Origin: Lewinellaceae bacterium
GTDB taxonomy: Bacteria; Bacteroidota; Bacteroidia; Chitinophagales; Saprospiraceae
NCBI GenBank assembly: GCA_020636075.1
Contig: JACJYO010000006.1
Span: 310,001-374,000 of the forward strand
Direction: 5' to 3'
Length of the DNA: 64,000 nucleotides
The notes under the pieces were generated by a model that worked only from the letters and a program-made list of their open reading frames with translations, did not search any database and had not been told where the DNA came from. The position numbers and the translations under genes were made by a program. Each line of letters opens with the position of its first letter. Positions within the stretch are counted from its first letter, which is position 1. Shown piece after piece: positions 1 to 10,777 of the stretch.

Positions 1-3000
1 AATGGTGGTAATGCTACCTACCAGAATAATATGGTCCGCATGGGGATCAATCCCGATGGAACAGACATCACCACGGGTTATGCCATAACGGGGATTACCG
101 AAGCCGGTACATCGGCCAGCGCCATTTACCACAACAGCGTGTATGTGGGCGGCTCGGGCGTGGCTAACGGGACCAGCAACACTTTTGCGTTTACCAGTGG
201 CTCTACAGCTGCCGGTAGAAATTACCGCAACAACATTTTTGTAAATGCCCGCTCCAACGGCGCCAGTACCGGAAAACATTACGCGATCAGCGTTGCGGGC
301 GCCACGCCCAATCCGGCAGGTCTTATTTCCGAGTATAACCTGCTGCTCGCCAGCGGCACCGGCGGCGTTACCGGGTTGTTCAACGCCACCGATCAACCCA
401 CGATCGCCGACTGGCGCACGGCTACCGGCAACGACTGGAACAGCATTGCAGCAAACCCGCTGTTTGTCAACCCGGCCGGTTCGACTACAACGCTGGATTT
501 GCACATCCAACCTGCCAGCCCGACTCCGGTTGAAGGCGCCGGCGCTTTGATTGCCGCTGTGGCGGATGATTTTGACGGACAAACCCGGGGTAGCCTGACG
601 CCGTCTGATCTTGGCGCCGATGGTGGGAACTTTTTGAGCAACGATATTTCAGCGCCGGGCATCAGCTATACCTTTCTGACCAGCAGCTGCGGGTCCGGCA
701 ATATTCCGTTAAGCAATGTGGCGATCACCGATGCCAGCGGCGTACCTACAGCCGGCGCGCTAGTGCCGCGTGTGTACTACCGCAAGGGTGCAGGCAGCTG
801 GTTTTCTCAACCTGGCTCGCTTGCCAGTGGCACGGGAACGAACGGCTTGTGGGACTTTACGATTGTTGCCGCCGATATGGGCGGTATTGGAGCAGGTGAC
901 GTCATTTCGTACTATGTTATTGCCCAGGATGTGATGGGAACGCCGAATATCGGCTCCTTCCTTGGCGGTGTAGCCGCGACGGATGTAAACACGGTCACCA
1001 CCCACCCGGCTGCTACCGCTTCCGTTGGTGTGTTGGGCGCTTTGTCCGGTACCTATACTGTAGGTGCTGCAGGCGACTTCCCGACGCTGACGGCTGCCGT
1101 GGCTGCATACAACGGCGGTTGTGTGAACGGGCCGGTGGTGTTCAGCCTGATCGATGCCAGCTATCCAGGGGAAACATTCCCCATTGTCATCAATCCGGTT
1201 TTTGGCGCCAGTGCCGTAAACACACTGACGATCCGCCCGGCAGCCGGTAACACGGCCAGCATTTCCGGAACCTCAGCGAGCTGTTTGATCAACCTGAATG
1301 GCGCCGATTATGTAATTATCGACGGCTCTAATTCCGGGGGCGCAGACCGTAGTCTTACGCTTTCCAACAGTTCTACAGCTGCTGCTACGGCGGTTGTTTG
1401 CGTAACCAATCCAGGCTCCGGCTCCGGCGCTACCAACAACACCATTAAAAACTGCAACCTGGCAGCCGGTAGCAATACTGCGGTTACCACGTTCGGTATT
1501 TTTGTTGGTGGCACGACGCTGTCCTCCTCCGGTACCGGCAACGACAACGACAACCTGACGATTCAGAACAATGCTATTTCCAAGGCATATTACGGCATTT
1601 ATGCTGCCGCTACCTCGGCCGGCATGAACGACAACCTGGTTATTACGGAAAACAGCATCGGCTCAAATGCCGGCGCTACAGAACAGATTGGCCAGCGCGG
1701 GATTAACATTGTTCAGGCAAACAATGCTTCTATTACCGGCAATACCATTTACAACATTATTGGTTCGAATACCAACCCGACGGGTATTTTCATCGGCGCT
1801 GGCGTGCTCAATTCGACGGTAAATCAAAACGATATTCATAGTCTCCGTTATACAAGCACTGGCGGTTACGGCGGTAAAGGTATCGATGTGCAAACCGGTA
1901 CTGCCACCAGCAACCTGACCATTTCCAACAACCTGATCACGGACCTTGGCGGTGATGGCTGGAGTGCGCTCACATCCGATGCCATTATTGGTATCCGTAT
2001 TGGAACCGGCAGCACGGTAGGTGGTGTGAACGTGTACAACAACAGTGTCAATTTGTTTGGAAATTCCGACCGGGCATCTACAACGACGCTTAGTGCAGCA
2101 TTGTATGTTGGCGCAGGCGCCAGCAACCTGGACATCCGGAATAACATTTTTAAAAATGAAATCGTAAACAACCTGACGGCAGCCGCCAAATCGTTTGCCA
2201 TCAACTCGGCTTCCGGGGCATCTGCTTTCCTGGCGATCAACAACAACGATTATTATGTTGCCGGAAGCCAGGGTGTGCTGGGCTTTCTTGGATCCGATAT
2301 TCCTACGTTGGCCGGTTGGCAAACTGCTACCGGGCAGGATGGCCAGTCCGTTTCCGTTCAGCCAATCTTCGTGTCCGACGCCGACTTGCATCTGGTGACT
2401 AACGCAAACCACTGCCTTGATGGTGGTGCAGCGCCTTTGGCCGCCGTCCCGGTCGATTATGACGACCAACCCCGGAATGCGACCATGCCCGATATCGGCG
2501 GCGATGAATTCACCAACCCGGAACTGTCCCTTTCTGTGGCTGAAACCTCCGGCGCGGCGTCAAATGACGGAATTATTTGCTCTGGTGCGGCAGTGACGCT
2601 CACTGCTGCCGGCGGCGCTTCCTACGATTGGAGTACAGGCTTTAATGGAAATCCGCTTGTGATAAATCCTGCAGGTACAGCCACCTATACCGTAACGATC
2701 AATAATGGCGCCTGCACCGATCTGCTCAGCGCTACGATTACCGTTGACCCGGCGCCGCAAGCCTTTGCGGTCACCGGCGGGGGCGCCTATTGCGCTCCGG
2801 GCGCCGGCGTACCGGTAGGTCTGAGCGGTTCCGAAACGGGGGTTGACTACCAACTCCAGCGCGACGGCGGCAATACCGGCACTCCGGTAGCCGGAACAGG
2901 TGCAGCACTTGATTTTGGAAATCAAACCCTTTCGGGCAATTACTCCGTAATCGCTACGAATACTACAACCACGTGCACTGCTGCTATGCCCGGCGCAGTT

Positions 3001-6000
3001 GCCGTAACGGCGAATCCAACTCCGACAGCGTTCAGCGTTACCGGCGGCGGTGCGTATTGTTCCGGTGGTGCTGGCGTTGCTGTTGGCCTGAGCGGCTCAG
3101 AAAGCGGTGTGAATTACCAGTTGCAACTCAACGGTGGCAATGCCGGTGCACCGGTTGCCGGTACGGGCGCTGCCATTTCTTTTGGCAACCAAACAGCCCC
3201 CGGCAATTACACCGTAGTGGCTACCGGCTCGGCCGGTGGATGTACGGCAGATATGACGGGCTCGGCAGCGGTAACAGTTAATCAGCCGCCGATGTTGTCG
3301 CAAACTTCCGTTCAACCGAGCACTTGTGTCTCTTCGGATGGCTCCATCAACCTGACTGTTTCTGGCGGCTCAGGACCGTTTAACTATAACTGGGCGACAC
3401 CAAATGGTTCCGGCCTGATCCAAGGTCAGGAAGATCAAAGTGGCCTTGGTGTGGGCACCTATTTTGTAACGGTGACTGGCAGCAATGGCTGCTCGGCGAG
3501 CTTGTCCGTTCCACTTATTGGTCCGGGCGGTTGCGATGCCTGCCCTGTGATCGCTGCCCTGGCAGCCAACCCCAACGGTGTATGCGTAAATACCGATGTC
3601 ACGCTGACCGCCTCCGGCTTGTTTGATATGGGAATTACCTATGGTATTACCTTCAAATATTCCACTACGCCGTTGGCTGATCCTTATGTTGGTGGTACAG
3701 TGATTGCTACGGTGCCGAACGCCAACCTGAATGGCGGTACGATAGCCAGTACGACAACATCTTTTGCTACCGGCAATACCTACTTGATCTACGCGATTCT
3801 CGACCAGGAGCCAACTGATCCAACCTGTCGACCGGTGCAGCAAATCAGCCTGCCGGTGGTGAGCACGCCGTCGGTCGATCCGGTGGTGAACCAAACGGTG
3901 TGCAACGGCAGTGCAACGGCAGCGGTAACCTTCAGCGGCCCGGTAGCGGGTACGATTTTCAACTGGACAAATGATAACCCATCCATTGGCCTTGCTGCCA
4001 GCGGTTCGGGCGATATCGCTTCGTTTGTTGGAGTAAACAACGGTACGGCGCCGGTAACGGCAACGATCACCGTGACGCCAACGACTTCGCCAACGACAGG
4101 CGCAGTGTGTACGGGCGCATCAATTACGTTTACCATAACCGTAAACCCGGTGCCAACCGTCAATGCGGTAGCCAACCAGACCTTCTGTGCTGGTTCCGGC
4201 GTGCCGTCCATTGTATTTACGAGCAATGTTCCCGGCGCAGTCTTTAGCTGGTCGCGTACAGGAGAAGCCATCGGCCTTGGTTCAAACAGCGGCACGGGTA
4301 ACGTGCCAGCATTTACAGCAACCAATGCAACGACGGCGCCGCTGACGGCAACCTTCAGCGTAGTGGCAACTTTTATCAACAACGGCGTAAGCTGCACGGG
4401 TACCCCGATCCAGTTTACCGTTACCGTAAACCCGACACCAACCGTAGCTGCCGTTTCCAACCAAACGCTTTGCAACGGCAGCGCCACTGCAGCAGTGAGC
4501 TTCAGCGGCACGGTACCGGGTACGACGTTTAGCTGGACCAACAGCGCACCGTCCATCGGCCTGGCTGCCAGCGGTTCGGGCGATATTGCTTCTTTCACAG
4601 CCACGAATACAGGCGGAGCGCCGGTAGTTGCCACCATCACGGTGACTCCGGTATTTAGCAACAACGGCGTGAACTGCTCGGGTACGCCCATCAGTTTCAC
4701 GATCACTGTTAACCCGACGGCACAGGTAAACCAACCGGCAAACGTGAACACTTGCAGCGGCTCACCAACTTTGGTATCCTTTACGACCACAACGCCGGGT
4801 ACGACGTACAGCTGGACCAACAGCAATACGGCTATCGGCCTGGCCGCTGGTGGCACGGGTAATATTTCCTTCACGGCAGCAACAGTTGCAACGGCAACAA
4901 CTGCCACGATCACGGTTACGCCGAATTTCACCAACGGCGGTGTAAGCTGCCCCGGTACGGCACGGACCTTCACGATCACCGTGAATCCGTTGCCAACGGT
5001 CAATGCTGTTGCGGATCAAACGATGTGCAGTGGTACATCAACCACTGCGGTAACGTTTTCCGGTGCATTTGCCGGAACGGTGTATAACTGGACCAACAGC
5101 AATTCATCGATTGGTTTGGCTGCTTCCGGAACAGGTAACATACCCGCCTTTGTAACCTTAAATTCAACGACATCCGTACAAACGGCGACCATCACTGTTA
5201 CACCGCAATTGACAACGGGCGGTACTACTTGTACAGGCGCCAGTACGACCTTCACGATTACCGTGTATCCATTGCCGTTGGTTAATGTTGGCGCGGATGT
5301 AACAATCTGCCAAAACCAAACTGCCAATCTGACTGCCCAACTGGGCGGCGGCGCAACAGGCGGTACGTGGAGCGGTGGAGCCGGTACTTTTGGCAATGTT
5401 AACAGCGCCACGACAACTTACACCCCGGCCCTGGGTGAATATGGAACCACCTTTACGCTGACGTTCACGAGCAACGACCCTGCAGGCCCCTGTCCGGCAG
5501 TTTCCGACGCGTTGCAAATGACCGTCAATACCTTGCCGATCGTATTTGCGGGTGAAGACGTCAAAGTGTGTCCCGGCCAAACGCTGAATCTCAGCCAGTT
5601 GGGCGCTACGATCACAGCCAATGGCAGCGGTGTAACAACCGGTACCTGGTCTACCAGTGGTACGGGTACGTTCCAGCCTGGCGCAAGTTTCCCCGGGGCA
5701 ACGACTTACGTGCCCAGTGCGGCGGACTATGCAGCGGGTTTTGTAACCCTGACGCTGACAAGTGCCGATCCGGCAGGCCCATGTTCTGCGGTGTTCGATG
5801 CTGTAAAACTTGGCTTCAAAGCCAACCAGGCGGCTGTTTGCAATGACAACGTGCAGGTTTCACTGGATGGCGATGGTGTTGTCGAGATACTTCCCGACAT
5901 GGTGCTGGAAGGTACCTACGACGATGAATTTTACACCGTATCGGTTTACGTAAACAACGTAAGCATTGGCAATTCGGTCAATTGCAGCCATGTGGGAAAA

Positions 6001-9000
6001 ACTCTGCAGGTGCGTGTGACCGACATTTGCACGAATAATTACTGCTGGGGCACGATCAAAGTGGAAGACAAGTGGGCGCCAAAGCTGACCTGCTCGAACA
6101 TCAATGTGATTTGCGCGGTAACGGACTTTACGCCGAGCTATTTGCAAAATGTTTTGGGCATTCAAAATGCCTACCCGGTTGTAGTGGAAAACTGCCCGCC
6201 GGCGACATTGAGCTACGTGGATGATTGGGTTAACCTGACGTGCACGGATCCGTATACAGCCCGTATTCACCGCACCTGGACGGCAGTTGACGGCAGTGGT
6301 AACCTGGGTACTTGTTTGCAAATTATCTACATCGACCGCCGGCACGTTACGGATGTGTTGTTCCCGGCTGATGTGACGATCAACTGCAATGCCAACGGTG
6401 TAAATACCACCCCGGCATCTACGGGCTCGCCATATTTGGTTGCTTTTGGTCAAAACTGGCCGCTGGGCCCAACAACGGGCACTTGCGAGTTGCAAACGGC
6501 TTACGTAGACCAGGTGCTTCCGGTATGCGACGGCACGTATAAAATTCTGCGTACCTGGACGGTTTACGACTGGTGCTTACCGACGAGCCCAACGGCTCCG
6601 GTGAACCCGGCATACTATATCCAGGTGATCAAAGTGATCGATGGCGAAGGACCGGTAATTGCCTGTCCGGCCAACCTGACGGTATCGACCGATCCGTTTA
6701 ACTGTTGCGGTTCGCCGAACCTGCCGGATGTACTGGTGGAAGATGCCTGCTCGCGGGTGAACAATGCCACGGCCCGCATCGTGGTACGCGACCCGGTGAC
6801 AAACCAGGTGGTGGAAACCTATGACCTCAACGGCAGCCTGCAAAATTTTGCCGGCAACAACCTTTGGGAGCCCGACACGTTGGCGGTCTATGGTTTTGCA
6901 CCATGCCTGCCCTTGGGCGGCCATACGGTAACCTACACGGTGGAAGACGACTGCGGCAATACCAGCAGTTGCACGTTCCGCCTGACAATCGACGACGGTA
7001 CACCGCCGGTGGCCGCCTGCGACGAATTTACGCAGGTATCGCTGGGTGTTACGGGCGAGGTATTCATTAATGCGAAAACCTTTGATGACGGTTCGTATGA
7101 CAACTGTTCGGCCGTTTCCTTCAAAGCGCGCCGGATGGATTCGAATCCCTGCCAGTCGAATAACGAGTTCCACGACCAGGTTAAATTCTGCTGCAGCGAT
7201 ATCAACGATACCATCACGGTGATCCTGCGGGTGTACGATGTGGACATGCCGACCGGTTCGGTGTCGCTGACTTTCGAAGAAGAAAACTCAAACGAGTGCA
7301 TGGTGCAGGTGTATGTGGATGACAAACTGAAACCGACCTGCGTAGCACCGGCCAACGTGACGGTAAGTTGCGAAAACTTCGACCCCAGCCTCTGGGCATA
7401 CGGTTTTGCTACGTCGAGCGACAACTGCTGCGTGGATACGATCACCGCTACGAATAACTACACGTTCTTCGACACCTTGTGTTCAAAAGGCACGATCACA
7501 CGGACGTTCCGCGCCTTCGACTGCGGTGGCTTGAGTTCGCAGTGCACGCAACGCGTGTTTGTAAACTATGAACAAGATTACTGGGTTAAATTCCCGAACG
7601 ACGTGATCGTCACGGTTTGTAACGGCACGGGCAACTACGGCGAGCCCGAGTTTAACGGAGAAGATTGTGAATTGCTGGGCGTATCCCACGAAGACGAGAT
7701 CTTCACGGTAGTGCCGGATGCCTGCTTCAAGATCGAGCGGACGTGGACGATCATCAACTGGTGTACCTACAGTCCGAACCAGGGCTGCGTGGAGGTTCCA
7801 AACCCGAACCCGAATGCTACGTCGAACAACCCGGCGAACCTGGTAGGTCCGACAATTTCCCCGTTGGGTACTCCGCAGCCGTGGACGCCGACAAACGTAC
7901 GGGTGAACCCGACCGACCCGCAGACCACCAACTACTCGGTGTTCTACCATGGCGGTACGTACACGAACTACGCCACGGGCCAACAGATCACGGTACCGGG
8001 CATTGCCAACAACAACTGCTTCAAGTACAAGCAGATCATCAAGGTGATCGACGGTCAAAAGCCGGTGATTCAGTGTCCGGCCAGCCCGGTAGATGTTTGC
8101 GATTTGACGGCGAACGACCCGCAATTCTGGAACGAATCGTACTGGTATGATGCGCAAACAATGAGCCATGATTTGTGCGAAGCACCGGCGGATTTGTGCA
8201 TCACGGCTACCGACTTGTGCTCAGGCTCCAATGTAACCGTTCGCTACATCCTTTTCCTGGATTTGAATGGCGACGGAGTCATGGAGACCGTGGTATCGAG
8301 CAGCAACCCGCCGGGTTACAACAATGTCCAATTCGGCAATGCACAGAACCCGAACTTCACGGGTGGCACGCCGAGCGCCTTCGATTTCCGTCCGGTACCG
8401 GCCAACCAGAAGTACGGCTTCACGATCCAGAACACGGTAAGCGGTAACAACAAGACGGCCTGTGTGCGTTGGAATACAATTCAGCAGCCGGGTAATTACG
8501 TTGTACCGCAGTTGCCTTACGGCACGCACAAGATCAAGTGGATTGTAACAGATGGTTGTGGCAACGAGGAAGTATGCGAATACACCTTTATCGTGAAAGA
8601 TTGCAAGAAACCAACTGTGGTATGCATCAACGGCCTGAGTGTGAATATCATGCCGACGAAAATGATCGCACTGTGGGATACGGACTTTTTGCAATACACC
8701 GAAGATAACTGCACGCCGGCGAACAAACTGGTGACGGCTATTCGTAAATCGGGTACCGGTACGGGCTTCCCGCTGAACCCGGATGGCACACCGCAGAAGA
8801 GCGTGACCTTCACTTGCAACGAACTGGGCACCCAGTTTGTGGAATTGTGGTCGCGCGATCTGGCCGGCAATGCAGACTACTGCGAAACCTATGTGATTGT
8901 TCAAGACAATTCGAACAGTTGTTCAAATGATCACGGTACAGTGGCCGGCACGCTGAAAACGGAACAAGCAAACCCGTTGGAAGATGCTTCCGTATCGGTG

Positions 9001-10164
9001 AGCGGCAACCACCCGGCCTTGCCGAATGGATTGTTTGACCTGACGGATGCGCAGGGCGCCTACCAGTTGAGCGGCATTCCTTTCCTGAGCGACTTTACCG
9101 TTACGCCTTTGAAAGACAACGACCCGCTGAACGGCGTATCGACCTTTGACCTGGTGCTGATCAACAAGCACATCCTGGGCCTGGAGCCGCTGAACACGCC
9201 GTACAAAATGATCGCTGCGGATGCGAACAACAGCCGTTCGATCACGACGTTCGACATCGTAGAATTGCGGAAGTTGATCCTGGGTATTTATACCGAATTG
9301 CCCAACAACACATCCTGGCGTTTTGTGGATAGCGAATTTGCCTTCCCGCAACCGACCAATCCATTTGCCTCGATCTTCCCGGAAACAAAACAGATCGCCA
9401 ATATGCAAACCAGCATGTTCGATCAGGACTTTGTAGCCGTGAAAGTGGGTGACGTGAACGGCAATGCGGTAACAAGCAGCCTGATGAGCACGGAAGACCG
9501 CACAGCGGGCGAACTCCTGTTCGATGTAACGCCGACTGGTAGTCGGCAGGAAGTCAAAGCAGGCGAAGTATTCACGGTGAATTTCCGCGCCGCGGAAAAA
9601 GTGAGCGGCTACCAATTCACCCTCCAGTTCCCGAATTTGGAGGTAGTTGAAGTTGCACCAGGCGCAGAAATGACCACGACGAACTTCGGCGTATTCAACG
9701 ACAAGCACAGCCTGACGACCTCGTTTGACAACGAGCGCGTGGAGGGTGAATTTTCGGTGACCTTCCGGGCGAAAAATGCGGGTGCTTTGCGCGAGATGCT
9801 GAAAGTATCGAGCCAGATCACGAAGGCGGAAGGATACAAAGCAAATGAGCAGTTGGCCATTGCGCTGCGCTTCAACGGCGACCAGCCGACGATCGTGGGT
9901 CAGGGCTTTGAACTGTATCAAAACCAGCCGAACCCCTGGGTACACCATACGCAGATCGGCTTTTACCTGCCGGAAGCCAGTGAGGCAACCTTGACGGTAT
10001 TTGACGAAGCGGGCCGTGTGTTGTACGGCACCACAGGCGATTTTGGCAAAGGATACAATGCCTTTACCCTGGATCGGGCTGTGCTGAACACGACGGGTGT
10101 CCTGTTTTACAAGGTAGAAACGGCAACGGATAGTGCGGTGAAAACAATGATTCAGGTGAAGTAA
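1..10164 (+). CDS. Giant T9SS-exported beta-helix/PKD/HYR surface protein, 5' end outside window
   Basis: The frame is open from base 1, so the true start lies upstream; about 3387 codons are present and the stop is TAA. Domains in order, numbering from the first codon: end of one right-handed beta-helix (1-213, N-rich turns such as YRNNIFVN), a beta-sandwich (214-340), a second beta-helix (347-838), Ig-like domains and two GGGAYC-type repeats (840-1094), one SprB-type repeat (1097-1180), five PKD-like repeats (about 1290-1758), two Ig-like domains, then a long Cys-rich HYR-like module (from about 1944). The C-terminus has a dockerin-like pair (NDPLNGVSTFD and DANNSRSITTFD), a cohesin-like domain and a T9SS type A signal (NQPNPWVHHTQIGFYLP). 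The role is inferred to be a cell-surface or secreted structural/adhesive protein. There is no frameshift in 10 kb. The last 6.3 kb is nearly identical to the next gene. Confidence 0.9.
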   Translation, partial: NGGNATYQNNMVRMGINPDGTDITTGYAITGITEAGTSASAIYHNSVYVGGSGVANGTSNTFAFTSGSTAAGRNYRNNIFVNARSNGASTGKHYAISVAGATPNPAGLISEYNLLLASGTGGVTGLFNATDQPTIADWRTATGNDWNSIAANPLFVNPAGSTTTLDLHIQPASPTPVEGAGALIAAVADDFDGQTRGSLTPSDLGADGGNFLSNDISAPGISYTFLTSSCGSGNIPLSNVAITDASGVPTAGALVPRVYYRKGAGSWFSQPGSLASGTGTNGLWDFTIVAADMGGIGAGDVISYYVIAQDVMGTPNIGSFLGGVAATDVNTVTTHPAATASVGVLGALSGTYTVGAAGDFPTLTAAVAAYNGGCVNGPVVFSLIDASYPGETFPIVINPVFGASAVNTLTIRPAAGNTASISGTSASCLINLNGADYVIIDGSNSGGADRSLTLSNSSTAAATAVVCVTNPGSGSGATNNTIKNCNLAAGSNTAVTTFGIFVGGTTLSSSGTGNDNDNLTIQNNAISKAYYGIYAAATSAGMNDNLVITENSIGSNAGATEQIGQRGINIVQANNASITGNTIYNIIGSNTNPTGIFIGAGVLNSTVNQNDIHSLRYTSTGGYGGKGIDVQTGTATSNLTISNNLITDLGGDGWSALTSDAIIGIRIGTGSTVGGVNVYNNSVNLFGNSDRASTTTLSAALYVGAGASNLDIRNNIFKNEIVNNLTAAAKSFAINSASGASAFLAINNNDYYVAGSQGVLGFLGSDIPTLAGWQTATGQDGQSVSVQPIFVSDADLHLVTNANHCLDGGAAPLAAVPVDYDDQPRNATMPDIGGDEFTNPELSLSVAETSGAASNDGIICSGAAVTLTAAGGASYDWSTGFNGNPLVINPAGTATYTVTINNGACTDLLSATITVDPAPQAFAVTGGGAYCAPGAGVPVGLSGSETGVDYQLQRDGGNTGTPVAGTGAALDFGNQTLSGNYSVIATNTTTTCTAAMPGAVAVTANPTPTAFSVTGGGAYCSGGAGVAVGLSGSESGVNYQLQLNGGNAGAPVAGTGAAISFGNQTAPGNYTVVATGSAGGCTADMTGSAAVTVNQPPMLSQTSVQPSTCVSSDGSINLTVSGGSGPFNYNWATPNGSGLIQGQEDQSGLGVGTYFVTVTGSNGCSASLSVPLIGPGGCDACPVIAALAANPNGVCVNTDVTLTASGLFDMGITYGITFKYSTTPLADPYVGGTVIATVPNANLNGGTIASTTTSFATGNTYLIYAILDQEPTDPTCRPVQQISLPVVSTPSVDPVVNQTVCNGSATAAVTFSGPVAGTIFNWTNDNPSIGLAASGSGDIASFVGVNNGTAPVTATITVTPTTSPTTGAVCTGASITFTITVNPVPTVNAVANQTFCAGSGVPSIVFTSNVPGAVFSWSRTGEAIGLGSNSGTGNVPAFTATNATTAPLTATFSVVATFINNGVSCTGTPIQFTVTVNPTPTVAAVSNQTLCNGSATAAVSFSGTVPGTTFSWTNSAPSIGLAASGSGDIASFTATNTGGAPVVATITVTPVFSNNGVNCSGTPISFTITVNPTAQVNQPANVNTCSGSPTLVSFTTTTPGTTYSWTNSNTAIGLAAGGTGNISFTAATVATATTATITVTPNFTNGGVSCPGTARTFTITVNPLPTVNAVADQTMCSGTSTTAVTFSGAFAGTVYNWTNSNSSIGLAASGTGNIPAFVTLNSTTSVQTATITVTPQLTTGGTTCTGASTTFTITVYPLPLVNVGADVTICQNQTANLTAQLGGGATGGTWSGGAGTFGNVNSATTTYTPALGEYGTTFTLTFTSNDPAGPCPAVSDALQMTVNTLPIVFAGEDVKVCPGQTLNLSQLGATITANGSGVTTGTWSTSGTGTFQPGASFPGATTYVPSAADYAAGFVTLTLTSADPAGPCSAVFDAVKLGFKANQAAVCNDNVQVSLDGDGVVEILPDMVLEGTYDDEFYTVSVYVNNVSIGNSVNCSHVGKTLQVRVTDICTNNYCWGTIKVEDKWAPKLTCSNINVICAVTDFTPSYLQNVLGIQNAYPVVVENCPPATLSYVDDWVNLTCTDPYTARIHRTWTAVDGSGNLGTCLQIIYIDRRHVTDVLFPADVTINCNANGVNTTPASTGSPYLVAFGQNWPLGPTTGTCELQTAYVDQVLPVCDGTYKILRTWTVYDWCLPTSPTAPVNPAYYIQVIKVIDGEGPVIACPANLTVSTDPFNCCGSPNLPDVLVEDACSRVNNATARIVVRDPVTNQVVETYDLNGSLQNFAGNNLWEPDTLAVYGFAPCLPLGGHTVTYTVEDDCGNTSSCTFRLTIDDGTPPVAACDEFTQVSLGVTGEVFINAKTFDDGSYDNCSAVSFKARRMDSNPCQSNNEFHDQVKFCCSDINDTITVILRVYDVDMPTGSVSLTFEEENSNECMVQVYVDDKLKPTCVAPANVTVSCENFDPSLWAYGFATSSDNCCVDTITATNNYTFFDTLCSKGTITRTFRAFDCGGLSSQCTQRVFVNYEQDYWVKFPNDVIVTVCNGTGNYGEPEFNGEDCELLGVSHEDEIFTVVPDACFKIERTWTIINWCTYSPNQGCVEVPNPNPNATSNNPANLVGPTISPLGTPQPWTPTNVRVNPTDPQTTNYSVFYHGGTYTNYATGQQITVPGIANNNCFKYKQIIKVIDGQKPVIQCPASPVDVCDLTANDPQFWNESYWYDAQTMSHDLCEAPADLCITATDLCSGSNVTVRYILFLDLNGDGVMETVVSSSNPPGYNNVQFGNAQNPNFTGGTPSAFDFRPVPANQKYGFTIQNTVSGNNKTACVRWNTIQQPGNYVVPQLPYGTHKIKWIVTDGCGNEEVCEYTFIVKDCKKPTVVCINGLSVNIMPTKMIALWDTDFLQYTEDNCTPANKLVTAIRKSGTGTGFPLNPDGTPQKSVTFTCNELGTQFVELWSRDLAGNADYCETYVIVQDNSNSCSNDHGTVAGTLKTEQANPLEDASVSVSGNHPALPNGLFDLTDAQGAYQLSGIPFLSDFTVTPLKDNDPLNGVSTFDLVLINKHILGLEPLNTPYKMIAADANNSRSITTFDIVELRKLILGIYTELPNNTSWRFVDSEFAFPQPTNPFASIFPETKQIANMQTSMFDQDFVAVKVGDVNGNAVTSSLMSTEDRTAGELLFDVTPTGSRQEVKAGEVFTVNFRAAEKVSGYQFTLQFPNLEVVEVAPGAEMTTTNFGVFNDKHSLTTSFDNERVEGEFSVTFRAKNAGALREMLKVSSQITKAEGYKANEQLAIALRFNGDQPTIVGQGFELYQNQPNPWVHHTQIGFYLPEASEATLTVFDEAGRVLYGTTGDFGKGYNAFTLDRAVLNTTGVLFYKVETATDSAVKTMIQVK
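3889..10164 (+). repeat. Copy A of a 6.3 kb near-identical direct duplication (3' part of first giant gene)
   Basis: From the motif CAAACGG at 3892 to the stop, this copy aligns with 16001-22276 at an almost constant offset of about 12.11 kb. Long stretches match base for base, including third codon positions (for example most of 9250-9523), while other stretches differ moderately. This patchwork fits gene conversion between tandem paralogues. The downstream palindrome and terminator are also shared. Confidence 0.85.
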
Positions 10165-10166
10165 AC

Positions 10167-10201
10167 CGAACCTCTGGTTCGTCGCGAACCGGAGGTTCGC
10201 G
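10167..10201. repeat. Two adjacent GGTTCG-type palindromes after the stop codon
   Basis: 10167-10181 reads CGAACC-TCT-GGTTCG and 10183-10201 reads CGCGAACC-GGA-GGTTCGCG, with perfect 6 and 8 bp arms around 3-base loops. Relatives lie at 22296, 61453, 61718 and 61765, so this is a dispersed REP-like family. It begins only three bases after the stop. Confidence 0.75.
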
Positions 10202-10206
10202 GTACG

Positions 10207-10250
10207 CCGCCCTGTTTCCCGTAGATTTGGGAGACAGGGCGGTTTTTTTT
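10207..10250 (+). terminator. Intrinsic terminator of the first giant gene
   Basis: A 14 bp stem (CCGCCCTGTTTCCC paired with GGGAGACAGGGCGG, one G-U pair) closes an 8-base loop and runs straight into eight T residues. It lies 43 bases after the stop. A homologous hairpin follows the second giant gene. Confidence 0.9.
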
Positions 10251-10777
10251 GTATTGATCCGACATATTAATGCCAATTGCTAAAATCTTACAATTGAAAC
10301 AAACACCATTAATTTAGAGTTTGGACCGGTTTTTGACTCAAAAAATTGCTAAAAAATTACTTTTACGCACCATGGGGTTGCTCGTGGATATTTGGTTAAA
10401 ATAAATATTTGATCTACCTAATACCACATATCGAAGTGCGCAACTTACATTTGCGTTTAATATCTTTTTAATCTTTGAGTATCTTATTTTAATAATCTCA
10501 TGACTGCTTAGGCAGCGACTAGTACTTTTTAGGTTTCCGGTACCAAGTTTTCTGTACCTCTCCGGTGCATTCCCGTGCATTCAAAGTCTTGTCTTTTCCA
10601 AAGGAGTCTATCGTTCCAGAATTAAGGTTGATTTGTTAAAAATCGAGCCCTTTTTCCTGTTTGCCCTAATGCATAGAGGTGATGGTTTGATTGTAGAATT
10701 GCTATCCTGCTTTTATAAGCAGCGATGGTTTTTGTCATAATAATCCATTTTGTAGTTTATTTTTCTAATACAAACTC
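10251..10777. other. AT-rich intergenic region ahead of the second giant gene
   Basis: This is 527 bases without a convincing gene. An 80-codon minus-strand frame (10338-10580) has no recognisable features and is discounted. A promoter is expected here. A weak Bacteroidota-like pair, TTTG at 10450 with AATCTTTG at 10470-10477 (spacing 16), and another, TTTG at 10660 with ATGGTTTG at 10682, are the best I see; neither is strong. Confidence 0.5.

Noticed and set aside
3789..5003. 404-codon minus-strand ORF inside the first giant gene, hydrophobic and regular
   Set aside because: It is the antisense shadow of the PKD-like repeats. The same shadow appears at 15898-16902, and the regularity and hydrophobicity follow from the sense repeats.
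9060..9880. Short minus-strand ORFs opposite the dockerin- and cohesin-like region
   Set aside because: They recur opposite both paralogues because the DNA is duplicated, not because they are conserved proteins.
10338..10580. 80-codon minus-strand ORF in the intergenic region
   Set aside because: No homology-like features, no start context, and AT-rich composition unlike the genes around it.
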